A stretch of DNA of 40,411 nucleotides from Solirubrobacterales bacterium (lineage in GTDB: Bacteria > Actinomycetota > Thermoleophilia > Solirubrobacterales > Solirubrobacteraceae), in the NCBI GenBank assembly GCA_027306855.1, contig DAHUYZ010000013.1, forward strand, positions 1-40,411, written 5' to 3'. A program made the translations under genes and the position numbers. The first letter of the stretch is position 1; each line of letters opens with the position of its first letter. Shown here piece after piece: positions 1-8,628 of the stretch. The notes beneath the pieces are model-generated. The model saw nothing but the letters and a program-made list of their open reading frames with translations, was not told where the DNA came from and made no database searches.

Positions 1-30
1 GGTCAGACGCGCGCGCGTAAGAACGTCCCC

Positions 31-1047
31 TCAGGCGGCGCCACCCGATGGGACCCACTGGCTCTCGGCCAGATCACCGACGGGCATCCCCTCGGGCGTG
101 GGCACCTCGGGCGTGTCCCTGAGATACCACTCCGCGTCCAATGCGGCCTGGCAGCCCGACCCGGCAGCCGTGATCGCCTGGCGGTAGGTGTGGTCGACGA
201 GGTCTCCCGCGGCGAACACGCCGGGACGATTGGTCCTGGTCGAGCGCCCATCCACGCGCACGTAGCCATCCTCGTCGAGCTCGGCCTGGCCCGCGACGAG
301 GGCGGACTGGGGCTCATGGCCGATCGCGATGAACGCGCCGGCGATCTCGACCTGGAGCTTCTCGCCGGTCTGGGTGTTCACGAGCTTGGCGACGCTCAGC
401 GCACCGCTCTCACCCGCATCAAAGCGCTCGACGGTATATGGAGTCAGCAGCTCGATGTTCTCCTGTGCGCGCGCCCGCTCGAGCATGATCTTCGACGCCC
501 TGAACTCGCTGCGTCGGTGGACGATCGCGACCTTGGAGGCGAACTTCGACAGGAAGACGGCCTCCTCCATCGCGGAGTCCCCGCCGCCAACGATGATCGT
601 GCGTGCGCCCTTGAAGAAAGCGGCGTCGCAGGTCGCGCAGTAGCTGACGCCACGCCCCGACAGCTCCTCCTCGCCGGGCACCCCGAGCTTCTTGTGCTCG
701 GCGCCCATCGCGAGGATCACGGTGCGCGCGCGATGCTCGGTATCCCCTACCCACACGCTGTGCACGCCACCGGGCTCGCTCGCGAGTTCGATGCGCTCGG
801 CCTGGTCGGTCACGAGCGTCGCGCCGAAGCGCTGTGCCTGCTCGCGCATCTTGACCATCAGCTCAGGACCCATGATCCCCTCGGGGAAGCCCGGATAGTT
901 CTCTACGTCGGTCGTCTGCTGCAAGAGCCCGCCCCACGCGAAGCCCTCGATCACTAGCGGCTTGAGGTTCGCGCGCGCGGTGTACAGTGCGGCCGTATAG
1001 CCGGCCGGCCCGCTGCCGACGATGATCGTGCTGTGGACGTCGCTCAC
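31..1047 (-). CDS. trxB: Thioredoxin-disulfide reductase
   Basis: This flavoenzyme reduces thioredoxin with NADPH in the cytoplasm. The 338-residue protein has an N-terminal FAD-binding GSGPAG motif (residues 11-16), the redox-active CATC pair (137-140) and a second nucleotide-binding motif GGGDSAMEEA (154-163). This is the standard order for low-molecular-weight thioredoxin reductases, and the length is normal. I chose the GTG at 1047 because a GAAGGTGAG ribosome-binding sequence lies just upstream; the frame stays open to 1128, but those extra residues do not look like the family. It follows the flippase-like gene on the same strand after a gap of about 96 nt, so it may have its own promoter, though I see no clear one. 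No thioredoxin gene is visible in the window. Confidence 0.96.
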   Translation of the reverse strand: MSDVHSTIIVGSGPAGYTAALYTARANLKPLVIEGFAWGGLLQQTTDVENYPGFPEGIMGPELMVKMREQAQRFGATLVTDQAERIELASEPGGVHSVWVGDTEHRARTVILAMGAEHKKLGVPGEEELSGRGVSYCATCDAAFFKGARTIIVGGGDSAMEEAVFLSKFASKVAIVHRRSEFRASKIMLERARAQENIELLTPYTVERFDAGESGALSVAKLVNTQTGEKLQVEIAGAFIAIGHEPQSALVAGQAELDEDGYVRVDGRSTRTNRPGVFAAGDLVDHTYRQAITAAGSGCQAALDAEWYLRDTPEVPTPEGMPVGDLAESQWVPSGGAA

Positions 1048-1143
1048 CTGCTCACCTTCCTCGTCTGCGTCTCTTGGGGGAATGGCCGCCGCGCGGCGCT
1101 TGCTCGCCACGCGGATATGGTTCGTCAAGCGCTCCGGTTGTGC

Positions 1144-2280
1144 TCACCGGCTGGGCTCCAGCTCGCCTGAGCCTGGATGCCATGCCATCGCCGCCGCCTC
1201 CGGGGTCGCTTTACTTTGTATAGTATAGCCCTTCCAGCGGGTGACGGTTCGCCGTAGCTGGAAGTAGGCGAGCGCCCCGGGAATGCTCGGCAGCCAGAAC
1301 GAGAACAGACGGTAGACGAGCACGGCTATCAGCGCCAGCGAGCCGCTTACGCCGAACGCGACGAACGCGCCGATCATGCCGCCGTCGACCCCGCCGATGC
1401 CGCCCGGCAGCGGCAGAAGATTGGCGAGCATCCCCAAGAAGAACGCCTCCACCAGCACGGCCGTCGGCGGAGCGTGGCCGAACGCGCGAAAGGCCGCGTA
1501 CAGCACGCACACGTTCAGCGCCCACCACGCGATCGTGCCGGCCATCGCCCAGTCGGGATGTCGCAGCTTGTGGCCGGCGAAGCGCACCCCGCCCGACATC
1601 GACGCCGAGCCCGTCGCAAGGCCGCGCAGCCAATGCGCCGGAGCGCGATCCGCCCGGGCCGATCCGCTCAGGCGGCGCTCCAGATCGGGGGGGACGAACG
1701 CGATCGCAAGCCCGACGAGGAGCACCGCCGCGGCGACGATCGCGGGACCGATCGTGATCGCGAACGGGGCGGGCCCGGCGAACAGGTGCGTGTATAGACC
1801 TATGCCGCACACGATCAGCGCGACCATGTATGCGCCGTAGAGCAGCACGAGGAACGCGATCATCCGCTCCGCCACCTCCCGCCTGCGCATGCCCGAACGC
1901 CGCAGCGCCCACGCGGTGACGGCCACCCCACCCGCGCCTCCAGCGGCGAACAGCCTCGTCGCAGCGAGGCCGGCCATCGTGATCAGGTAGCTCTCCTTGA
2001 ATGTGATCTTGGAGCCGGGAGGCACGTGAACACCGTGAAAGATCGCGATGTAGCTGGCCATCGCGCCGACCTGCAGAAGCACGGCCACCGCGATCCACCA
2101 CGAGTCGCCGTCGTTGAGGCGGTTCCACGTGTGCTTGACGCCCCCGAGCTGGGGCAGCACGAAGTACAGGAACGCGAGTGCGACGAGCACGAACAGGGCG
2201 AGCGCCAGCATCGAGCGGCGCGTCACGCGCAGGCGCGGGATCGCCTCCTCCAGCTCGCCAGCCCCGACTTCATCGCTCAT
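1144..2280 (-). CDS. Flippase-like integral membrane protein (lysylphosphatidylglycerol synthase TM / UPF0104 family)
   Basis: The 378-residue protein is mostly hydrophobic, with roughly eight membrane segments. It carries the glycine-rich stretch LLPLPGGIGGVDGGMIGAF near residue 310, typical of the membrane domain related to the MprF flippase and to UPF0104 proteins. Those proteins are thought to move lipids or lipid-linked sugars across the cytoplasmic membrane; the substrate here is unknown. The ATG at 2280 is chosen because it overlaps the stop of the upstream PAP2 gene by 11 nt and has a GGAGG sequence 9 nt before it, which suggests translational coupling. Its pairing with a PAP2 phosphatase fits a role in lipid or polyprenyl-phosphate handling (inference). 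Confidence 0.85.
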   Translation of the reverse strand: MSDEVGAGELEEAIPRLRVTRRSMLALALFVLVALAFLYFVLPQLGGVKHTWNRLNDGDSWWIAVAVLLQVGAMASYIAIFHGVHVPPGSKITFKESYLITMAGLAATRLFAAGGAGGVAVTAWALRRSGMRRREVAERMIAFLVLLYGAYMVALIVCGIGLYTHLFAGPAPFAITIGPAIVAAAVLLVGLAIAFVPPDLERRLSGSARADRAPAHWLRGLATGSASMSGGVRFAGHKLRHPDWAMAGTIAWWALNVCVLYAAFRAFGHAPPTAVLVEAFFLGMLANLLPLPGGIGGVDGGMIGAFVAFGVSGSLALIAVLVYRLFSFWLPSIPGALAYFQLRRTVTRWKGYTIQSKATPEAAAMAWHPGSGELEPSR

Positions 2281-3337
2281 GGGCCGCGGCCTCCAACGCA
2301 GCAACCGCACGCGCGAAGCCTTTGAGCGGCGCCACCGCGACCGGAGCCCCGCGGCGAACCAGCGTCGTCAGCGCTGCGCCCGCGACCAGGTCGACGACGT
2401 AGTGCTCGCCGAGATACACGAGCGCGAGGCCGAGCGTCGTCGCGTAGCCCCAGCCGAGCGCGCCCGCAACCGGCCCTGTCTCGGACAGCAGCTGGGCGGC
2501 CATTATCGATGTGGCGAAGTGCAGCGACGGCATCGCGGCGAAGGGGTTGCCTCCGAGCACACTGTAGAGGGGGCCCCAGCCGTCTTTCCAGAAGAACTGC
2601 CCATATTCCACCATCATCCGCCGCACCGCTATCTCATGGCCGGCGCCCTTCCAACCCTCGCGGCCAACACCATCCACATCCTCACGGCCGGCGCCGTCCA
2701 GATACGCGCGATCGGGCGATCGGGTCGAACCGGTCCGTTCGAACAGGTCCCCGTCGAACTGCTCATGGCGCCCCGCCACGGCGGCCGCATACCAGGGCGG
2801 CGCGGTCGGAAGCACCCAGTAGACCATCGCGCCGAGATCGAACACCGCGTACGTCATGACCGCCGCTCGGTCGAAGCGGGCGCGATGGCGCACCATGATG
2901 TAGACGAGCGTTCCGTGGGGCACGGCGAACCACACCCAGTGCGCCCACACGAGCACGCGGTCGAGCTTGCGCCATTCAGGTCCCTGCGCGCCGACCTTCG
3001 CGAACGCCCTCTGCAGGCGCACCGTCGGCAGCTCGCCGAGCCCGAGCACGCGGTCGACGTCGATCGGGTAGTCGATGTGCACGCGCTCCTGCTGGGCCTC
3101 GGCGTCGTCGTGGGGCGTCTTGTAAGCGGCGAGATATGCCCACATCTGAAGGCAGCACACCGTTACATCGCGCGCGCGCGAGCGGCGCACCGCCACACAT
3201 AGCGCCACCGGCGCGGCGAACGCGACGGTCTGGGCAACGATCGGAGGGACCTTCGTGTGCCTGCGTAGGAGTGGCGCGGCCACGCCCGCCGCCACCAGAG
3301 CCCAGGCGGCCGTCCTGATCGCCTTTGACCCCCGCAC
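2270..3337 (-). CDS. PAP2-superfamily membrane phosphatase
   Basis: The 355-residue membrane protein has PAP2 signature motifs in its C-terminal half: GGNPFAAMPSLHFATS contains the conserved Ser-His pair, and YLGEHYVVDLVAGAAL contains the catalytic His and Asp. An N-terminal block of hydrophobic segments precedes them. PAP2 proteins dephosphorylate lipid phosphates such as phosphatidate or undecaprenyl pyrophosphate, or transfer inositol phosphate between lipids in some actinobacterial relatives; the sequence does not decide between these. The GTG start at 3337 has no obvious ribosome-binding sequence. It sits 18 nt after the amidotransferase gene and overlaps the flippase-like gene downstream, so the three are likely one transcript. 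Confidence 0.85.
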   Translation of the reverse strand: MRGSKAIRTAAWALVAAGVAAPLLRRHTKVPPIVAQTVAFAAPVALCVAVRRSRARDVTVCCLQMWAYLAAYKTPHDDAEAQQERVHIDYPIDVDRVLGLGELPTVRLQRAFAKVGAQGPEWRKLDRVLVWAHWVWFAVPHGTLVYIMVRHRARFDRAAVMTYAVFDLGAMVYWVLPTAPPWYAAAVAGRHEQFDGDLFERTGSTRSPDRAYLDGAGREDVDGVGREGWKGAGHEIAVRRMMVEYGQFFWKDGWGPLYSVLGGNPFAAMPSLHFATSIMAAQLLSETGPVAGALGWGYATTLGLALVYLGEHYVVDLVAGAALTTLVRRGAPVAVAPLKGFARAVAALEAAAHER

Positions 3338-3355
3338 GTGGCGAGTATATGGCCG

Positions 3356-4105
3356 CTAGACGACCGTGCTTTGCGCCCGCTCAGATGCGCCGAGGGCCGC
3401 CGCCTCGACGAGCGCGCCGACGACGCTACTGGCCTCGTCGGCCTCCGGGTGCCACTGCACGCCCAGCACAAAGCGCTTGCCGGGCATCTCGATCGCCTCG
3501 ACGAGGCCGTCCATGCAGGAGTGACCGCTGACCTGCAGGCCCTCTCCGATCCGATCGACGCCCTGATGATGGTGCGACTTGGTCGCATGGTGGGTCTCGC
3601 CGGCCGCCTTCGCTGCGAGCGAGCCCTCGAGCAGCTCGACGTCGTGGTCGGCCCCATCGAATGTGCCGATCACCCGCAGGTGTTCGTGGTGGCCGAAGCG
3701 CTCGGGCAGGTGCTGGAGCAGGCTGCCGCCGTAAGCGACGTTGATCAGCTGCATGCCCCTGCATATGCCGAGCACGGGAAGGTCGCGCTCGATCGCCGCG
3801 CGCACCAGCGCGATCTCGAAGCGGTCCCGCTCGGGCACCGTTTCGACCGTCTCTGGATGCGGCTCCTCCCCATACATGGAGGGATCGATGTCGGCGCCTC
3901 CCGCCAGCATCAGCCCGTCGATCAAGTCAAGCGCCTGACCGGGATCTTCCAATAGGAGACCGTCCGGGGGAAGCATCACGACGAGGGCGCCGCCGTTCTG
4001 GGCCGCTTCCACGTAGCTGCCCGACAGCAGGACGGCTTCCTGCTCCCACATGCCCCAGCGCGCGCGCTCGAGCGCAGTGCATATTCCAATCACCGGCCTT
4101 GCCAC
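3356..4105 (-). CDS. Class I glutamine amidotransferase-like hydrolase (gamma-glutamyl-GABA hydrolase, peptidase C26 family)
   Basis: The protein of about 249 residues starts VARPVIGICTALERARW, typical of the family. It has the nucleophile-elbow motif LGICRGMQLINVAYGG with the catalytic Cys, and GVQWHPE near the end with the catalytic His and Glu. PuuD-type enzymes hydrolyse gamma-glutamyl-gamma-aminobutyrate in putrescine breakdown; other members act on folate polyglutamates, so the substrate is not certain. No other putrescine gene is visible. I prefer the GTG at 4105 because a TATCGT box lies exactly 7 nt upstream, as expected for a leaderless transcript; an in-frame ATG at 4126 is the alternative. 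It is the first gene of a minus-strand run. Confidence 0.86.
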   Translation of the reverse strand: MARPVIGICTALERARWGMWEQEAVLLSGSYVEAAQNGGALVVMLPPDGLLLEDPGQALDLIDGLMLAGGADIDPSMYGEEPHPETVETVPERDRFEIALVRAAIERDLPVLGICRGMQLINVAYGGSLLQHLPERFGHHEHLRVIGTFDGADHDVELLEGSLAAKAAGETHHATKSHHHQGVDRIGEGLQVSGHSCMDGLVEAIEMPGKRFVLGVQWHPEADEASSVVGALVEAAALGASERAQSTVV

Positions 4106-4111
4106 GTCACA

Positions 4112-4118
4112 TACGATA
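4112..4118. promoter_or_regulatory. Shared divergent -10 element
   Basis: The 7-nt sequence TACGATA reads as the -10 box TACGAT on the plus strand (4112-4117) and as TATCGT on the minus strand (4118-4113). Each lies 7 nt from a start codon: ATG at 4125 on plus and GTG at 4105 on minus. Both transcripts would be leaderless. No good -35 hexamer is visible in either direction. Confidence 0.5.
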
Positions 4119-4124
4119 CGCGCC

Positions 4125-4937
4125 ATGAGCGACCAGGCCATGCAGCTGGATACGGTCAATGTGCTTCTCGACGGCGCCGGCGCCACGATCGAGCTGAATC
4201 GCCCGCAGACGCTCAACGCGTGGAACAAGCAGCTGGCTCATGACCTGATCGCCGCTCTTCGTTACGCGACCGACAGCGACGATGTCAGGGCGGTCCGCAT
4301 CACCGGTGCCGGTAGGGCCTTCTCCTCGGGCGCGGACCTGAAGGACATGGGCAGCGAAGACCTCACTCCGGAGGGCAGGCCCGACGTCTACAAGGTGCTG
4401 ACCGAGCGCTACCACCCGATCATGCGCGCGATCCGGGAGATGCGAAAGCCGGTGGTCGCGGCGGTGAACGGCGGCGCGATCGGGATCGGCTGCTCGCTTG
4501 CGCTCTGCTGCGACCTGATCGTGGCGAGCGAGAGCTCCTACTTCTTGCTTGCGTTCGTCAACATCGGCCTGGCGCCCGATGGCGGCTCCTCGCTGTTCGT
4601 GCCCGCCCGTATCGGTGCGGCGCGGACTATCGAGATGGCGATGCTCGGCGAACGCGTGCCCGCGGCGCAGGCGCTGCAGTGGGGCCTCGTCAACCGCGTC
4701 GTCCCAGACGGCGAGCTGGAGTCCGAGAGCGCAGCCCTGCTGGCGCGTTTGGCGGCCGGGCCGACGCGCTCTTATGCGGCGAACAAGCAGCTCGTCAACG
4801 CCCAGCTGTACGGGCGCCTGGAGGAGCAGCTCGAGCTCGAGGCGCGCCTGCAGCGCGAGATGGCGAGCACCGACGACCTGATCGAGGGCGTGAGCGCCTT
4901 TCTGCAGAAGCGTCCGGCCGCGTTCAAGGGGCGCTGA
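4125..4937 (+). CDS. Enoyl-CoA hydratase/isomerase family protein
   Basis: The 270-residue protein of the crotonase fold is about the usual length. Motifs include NRPQTLNAWN, GRAFSSGADLKDM (oxyanion hole loop 1) and NGGAIGIGCSLALCCDL (oxyanion hole loop 2 and CoA site), followed by LAPDGGSSLFVPARIG. Members hydrate or isomerise acyl-CoA intermediates in fatty-acid, aromatic or amino-acid degradation. The residue after GLAPDGG is Ser where classical hydratases often carry a catalytic Glu, so isomerase or another crotonase activity is possible and I give no gene symbol. The ATG at 4125 is supported by the TACGAT box 7 nt upstream. The gene stands alone, divergent from the amidotransferase. Confidence 0.88.
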   Translation: MSDQAMQLDTVNVLLDGAGATIELNRPQTLNAWNKQLAHDLIAALRYATDSDDVRAVRITGAGRAFSSGADLKDMGSEDLTPEGRPDVYKVLTERYHPIMRAIREMRKPVVAAVNGGAIGIGCSLALCCDLIVASESSYFLLAFVNIGLAPDGGSSLFVPARIGAARTIEMAMLGERVPAAQALQWGLVNRVVPDGELESESAALLARLAAGPTRSYAANKQLVNAQLYGRLEEQLELEARLQREMASTDDLIEGVSAFLQKRPAAFKGR

Positions 4938-4959
4938 GCGCGCAACCGCAGCCCCGCGC

Positions 4960-4984
4960 CTTCGCCGCTCGCGCCGGCGCGAAG
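4960..4984 (+). terminator. Possible stem-loop after the enoyl-CoA hydratase gene
   Basis: CTTCGC (4960-4965) can pair with GCGAAG (4979-4984) around a GC-rich loop, 23 nt after the stop codon. There is no T-tract, so it is only a weak terminator candidate. Confidence 0.3.
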
Positions 4985-5034
4985 CCACGCGCAGACGGCC
5001 CGCGCGTGGGCGGGCACGCGCGTTCCGCCCGGGC

Positions 5035-5898
5035 GTGAATAGAATCCCGCCCGCCTTGGGCCACCTCATCCCCACAACGCTCGCGTTCTTCACGCCCCAG
5101 TCGGGCGGATCGCCGAACGCCAACTCGATCGACAGCCTCTACAAGGTCGTCCTGTACGTGGCGCTCGTGATCTTCGTGCTCGTCGAGGCGGCGCTCGCAT
5201 ATGCGCTGTGGCGCTTCCGCGCGCGAAAGGGGGCCGTGGCCGCGCAGATCAGGGGCAACACGCGCCTGGAGATCGGCTGGACGCTCGGCGCGGCCGTGAT
5301 CCTGCTGGCGCTCGCGATCCTAACGTTCGTCAAGCTCGGCTCGATCCAGGACCCCGTCAACTCAGGACCCGAAGGCGCCAACCTGACGAGCGACAGCGGC
5401 GCGCCGCTGTACGCGAGCGCCGACCGCAAGCTGCCCCCGAACGGCAAGTCGCTCGAAATCAAGGTCGTCGGCCGCCAGTTCGTGTGGGAGTACGTCTATC
5501 CGGGCGCCAACGAACCGGACGGCCTCGGCGCTCCGTACTCCTACGAGCAGATGGTGGTGCCGACGGACACGACGGTGACGCTCGACATCGTCTCTGCCGA
5601 CGTCGTCCACTCCTGGTGGATCCCCCAGCTCGGCGGCAAGTTCCAGGCGGTCCCCGGCTACCACAACTACACCTGGTTCAAGATCGAAAAGCCGGGCGTA
5701 TACCGCGGCCAGTGCGCCCTGATCTGCGGGCGCGGGCACGCGCGCATGATCGCCTCCGTCAAGGCTGTCCCGCCCGCACAGTTCGAAGCGTGGCTCGCCA
5801 ATCAGAAGCAGCTGATCGCCGAAGCGAACGCCGCGGCGCAGGCCTCGCGCGCGAAGCTCAAGGGCCAGATCGGCGCCGGACAGGTCGAGAACCCCTGA
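5035..5898 (+). CDS. ctaC: Cytochrome c oxidase subunit II (A1-type oxidase set)
   Basis: This subunit takes electrons from the donor at its extracytoplasmic CuA site and passes them to subunit I. The 287-residue protein has two membrane helices (about residues 35-60 and 80-105) and a cupredoxin domain. The CuA site is readable as VVHSWWIPQLGG and CALICGRGHARM, giving His, Cys-x3-Cys, His and Met ligands. The residue between the cysteines is Leu where the usual motif has Glu. A GTG at 5035 is given, but a TAGAAT box lies at 5040-5045, inside this start, and an in-frame TTG at 5056 could be the true start. It is the first gene of the ctaC-ctaD-ctaB run, with an 85-nt gap to ctaD. Confidence 0.95.
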   Translation: MNRIPPALGHLIPTTLAFFTPQSGGSPNANSIDSLYKVVLYVALVIFVLVEAALAYALWRFRARKGAVAAQIRGNTRLEIGWTLGAAVILLALAILTFVKLGSIQDPVNSGPEGANLTSDSGAPLYASADRKLPPNGKSLEIKVVGRQFVWEYVYPGANEPDGLGAPYSYEQMVVPTDTTVTLDIVSADVVHSWWIPQLGGKFQAVPGYHNYTWFKIEKPGVYRGQCALICGRGHARMIASVKAVPPAQFEAWLANQKQLIAEANAAAQASRAKLKGQIGAGQVENP

Positions 5899-5983
5899 TC
5901 GCCGGACGAGCCGCTTGCCGACCACAGAGACCAAGACCGTAGAGAACGACACCCGAGATCAGAGAGCGCGACAGGACTAGAAC

Positions 5984-7687
5984 ATGGCCACCTACGCAGC
6001 CCCGGTCCCCCAGATAGTCACGAGCCGCGCGGAGCCGCAGTCGCGCCGCTGGACGAGCTGGATCACGACGACCGATCACAAGCGGATCGGGATCATGTAC
6101 ATGGTCACGACGTTTGTGTTCTTCCTGCTCGGCGGGACCGAGGCGCTGATGATCCGGCTGCAGCTTGGTCTTCCGGAAAACACGCTCGTCTCCCCGCAGA
6201 TCTACAATCAGCTGTTCACGATGCACGGCACGACGATGGTCTTCCTGTTCGTCGTGCCGATGATGGCGGGGCTGGCCAACTACTTCCTGCCGCTCATGAT
6301 CGGGGCGCGCGACATGGCCTATCCGCGCCTGAACGCGCTCTCCTACTGGCTGCTGCTGGCGGGCGGGCTCGTCTTTTATGCCTCGATCTTCTGGAACCCT
6401 CCGGAAGCGGGCTGGACGAGCTACGTGCCGCTCTCGAACGCGACGTTCTCGCCCGGCGGCGGCCAGGACGCCTGGATCTACCTCGTCCACCTCACGGGCC
6501 TCTCCTCGATCTTGGGCGCGATCAACTTTTATGCGACGGTCGCGAACATGCGCGCGCGCGGCATGAGCTGGGGCCGTCTGCCGCTGTTTATCTGGGCGAT
6601 CCTGACCTACTCGATCCTGATCATCGTCGCCATGCCGGTCATCGCGGGGGCGGTCACGATGCTCTTGACCGACCGGCACTTCGGCACGCACTTCTTCGAC
6701 CCCAACAACGGCGGCTCGGCGATCCTCTGGCAGCATCTGTTCTGGTTCTTCGGCCACCCCGAGGTCTACATCATGGTCCTGCCCGGCTTCGGGATCGTCT
6801 CGGAGATCCTGCCGGTGTTCGCGCGCAAGCCGATCTTCGGCTACAAGGCGATCGCCGCCTCGACCGTCGCGATCGCGTTCCTCGGCTTCCTGACGTGGGC
6901 GCACCACATGTTCACGGCACCCATCCCGCTCGCCGTCGTCGTGTTCGTCGCGATGAGCTCCTTCTTGATCGCGGTTCCGACGGGCGTGAAGATCTTCAAC
7001 TGGATCGCCACCCTGTGGGAGGGCACGGTCGAATTCAAGACGCCGCTGCTGTACTGCGCGGGCTTCATCTCGCTGTTCCTGATCGGCGGCATCTCCGGCG
7101 TCTTCCTCGCCGTCTTCCCCGTCGACTGGCAGGTCAACGAAACGTACTTCGTCGTCGCCCACATCCACTTCGTGCTGATGGGCGGGGCGGTCTTCACGAT
7201 CTTCGCGGCGATCTACTACTGGTTCCCGAAGATGTCCGGCCGCATGTTGAGCGAGAGCCTCGGCAAACTGAGCTTCTGGCTTATGTTCGTCGGCTTCCTC
7301 GGGACGTTCCTGATCCAGCACGTGCTCGGCCTCGACGGCATGCCGCGACGGATCTACGAGTACCCGAACATCGGCAACTGGGCGCTCTACAACCTGATCT
7401 CGACCGTCGGCTCCTTCGTCCTCGCCGCGGGCATCCTCGTCACGATCGTCAACGTCGTGCGCAGCCTCAAGCACGGCGCGATCGCGGGCCCGGACCCTTG
7501 GAAGGCGAACACGCTCGAGTGGTTCACGACCTCGCCTCCGCCGGCCAACAACTTCGACGTGATCCCGGTCGTGCGCTCGGCCGAACCGATGAAGGACATC
7601 CGCAGGGAGATCGAGCGCAGGACCTCGGGCGTGCCTGCTCCCGGCGTCGCTACGGTGCCGGCCGGGGCGACCCAGGTCGGCGTGTAG
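5984..7687 (+). CDS. ctaD: Cytochrome c oxidase subunit I, A1 type
   Basis: This is the catalytic subunit that reduces O2 and pumps protons in the cytoplasmic membrane. The 567-residue protein has about 12 helices and all expected metal ligands: MHGT (haem a), WFFGHPEVY (CuB His and the His-Tyr crosslink), WAHHMFT (two CuB His) and VAHIHFVLMGG (haem a3 and haem a). The Glu in GHPEVY is the helix VI glutamate that ends the D proton channel and defines A1 oxidases; PTGVKIFNW carries the K-channel Lys. An AGGA sequence precedes the ATG by about 8 nt. It lies between subunit II and haem O synthase. No subunit III gene accompanies this set. Confidence 0.98.
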   Translation: MATYAAPVPQIVTSRAEPQSRRWTSWITTTDHKRIGIMYMVTTFVFFLLGGTEALMIRLQLGLPENTLVSPQIYNQLFTMHGTTMVFLFVVPMMAGLANYFLPLMIGARDMAYPRLNALSYWLLLAGGLVFYASIFWNPPEAGWTSYVPLSNATFSPGGGQDAWIYLVHLTGLSSILGAINFYATVANMRARGMSWGRLPLFIWAILTYSILIIVAMPVIAGAVTMLLTDRHFGTHFFDPNNGGSAILWQHLFWFFGHPEVYIMVLPGFGIVSEILPVFARKPIFGYKAIAASTVAIAFLGFLTWAHHMFTAPIPLAVVVFVAMSSFLIAVPTGVKIFNWIATLWEGTVEFKTPLLYCAGFISLFLIGGISGVFLAVFPVDWQVNETYFVVAHIHFVLMGGAVFTIFAAIYYWFPKMSGRMLSESLGKLSFWLMFVGFLGTFLIQHVLGLDGMPRRIYEYPNIGNWALYNLISTVGSFVLAAGILVTIVNVVRSLKHGAIAGPDPWKANTLEWFTTSPPPANNFDVIPVVRSAEPMKDIRREIERRTSGVPAPGVATVPAGATQVGV

Positions 7688-7696
7688 GCTCTGGCG

Positions 7697-8614
7697 ATGG
7701 CCGACTCGAGCGGCGCGACACACTCGATAGCGGCGCCGGCGCTGAGCGCGCCCTCGCGCACGCGCAGGTTGCTCGCCGACTACCTGGAGCTGACCAAGCC
7801 CAAGGTCCAGTCGCTGCTGCTGCTGACGACTATCACGACCATGCTCGTCGCCGGCCGGCCGTCGGTGCTCTTGATCGTGCTCACCTGTTTCGGCGGATAC
7901 CTATCGGCGGGAGGAGCGGGCGCCGTCAACCATTGGTTCGACCGTGACATCGACGTGCGCATGGCTCGTACAGCCGATCGCCCGATCCCCTCGGGTCGCG
8001 TATCCGGCGCAGCTGCGCTCTTATTCGGCTGCACGCTGGCGGCCCTTTCGTTCGTGGAGTTGTCGCTGACCGTCAACGTGCTCGCCGCGGCGCTCTCATT
8101 CGTGGGCTTCCTCGGCTATGTGCTCGTCTACACGGTCTGGCTGAAGCGCCGCACCCCGCAGAACATCGTGATCGGCGGCGCTGCCGGCGCGGTGCCCCCG
8201 CTCGTCGGCTGGGCGGCCGTCACCGGCTCGGTCAGCGGCGTCGCTGTGCTGCTGTTCTTCATCGTCTTCTTCTGGACCCCGCCCCACTTCTGGTCGCTGT
8301 CGCTGCTGATGAAGAGCGAGTACGAGAAGGTCGGCGTACCGATGCTGCCGGTCGCCCGCGGCGAGAAGGAGACCAGGCGGCAGATCCTGCTCTACACGGT
8401 GCTGCTCTATGCCGTTACCCAGTTGCCCTTCTGTGCGGGCGGATTCGGCGGGATCTACCTGGCCGCCTCGCTGCTGCTGGGGCTCGGCTTCATCGCGGGC
8501 GCCGTTCGACTCTATAGACGAGCTGACCGGCGCAGTGCGCTGCAGCTATACCTGTTCTCGCTCGCCTACCTCGCGCTCCTGTTCGGCGCGATGGTCCTCG
8601 ACGTCAAGCTGTAG
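7697..8614 (+). CDS. ctaB: Protohaem IX farnesyltransferase (haem O synthase)
   Basis: This membrane prenyltransferase attaches farnesyl pyrophosphate to haem B to make haem O, the precursor of haem A for the oxidases. The 305-residue protein has about nine helices and the Asp-rich UbiA-type motif NHWFDRDIDVRMARTADRP, followed by IPSGRV; a second conserved loop reads YEKVGVPMLPVARG. It starts 9 nt after the ctaD stop and is clearly co-transcribed. TAGGCT, formed by the ctaD stop and the next bases, lies 6 nt before the ATG and could also act as an internal -10, which I consider weak. A downstream haem A synthase (ctaA) is not in the window. Confidence 0.97.
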   Translation: MADSSGATHSIAAPALSAPSRTRRLLADYLELTKPKVQSLLLLTTITTMLVAGRPSVLLIVLTCFGGYLSAGGAGAVNHWFDRDIDVRMARTADRPIPSGRVSGAAALLFGCTLAALSFVELSLTVNVLAAALSFVGFLGYVLVYTVWLKRRTPQNIVIGGAAGAVPPLVGWAAVTGSVSGVAVLLFFIVFFWTPPHFWSLSLLMKSEYEKVGVPMLPVARGEKETRRQILLYTVLLYAVTQLPFCAGGFGGIYLAASLLLGLGFIAGAVRLYRRADRRSALQLYLFSLAYLALLFGAMVLDVKL

Positions 8615-8628
8615 AGTTCGCGCCGCAA

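Noticed and set aside
2114-3202. 362-residue plus-strand frame over the PAP2 gene
   Set aside because: Low-complexity Arg/His/Pro composition, while the minus strand has clear PAP2 motifs.
7685-7690. TAGGCT as an independent -10 for ctaB
   Set aside because: It is made partly of the ctaD stop codon and ctaB is only 9 nt downstream, so co-transcription explains expression; kept as a note only.
5858-7723. 621-residue open frame antisense to ctaD
   Set aside because: Its product is rich in Asp, Arg, His and Glu, as expected from the complement of a membrane-protein gene with GC-rich third positions; no motif, no start signal.
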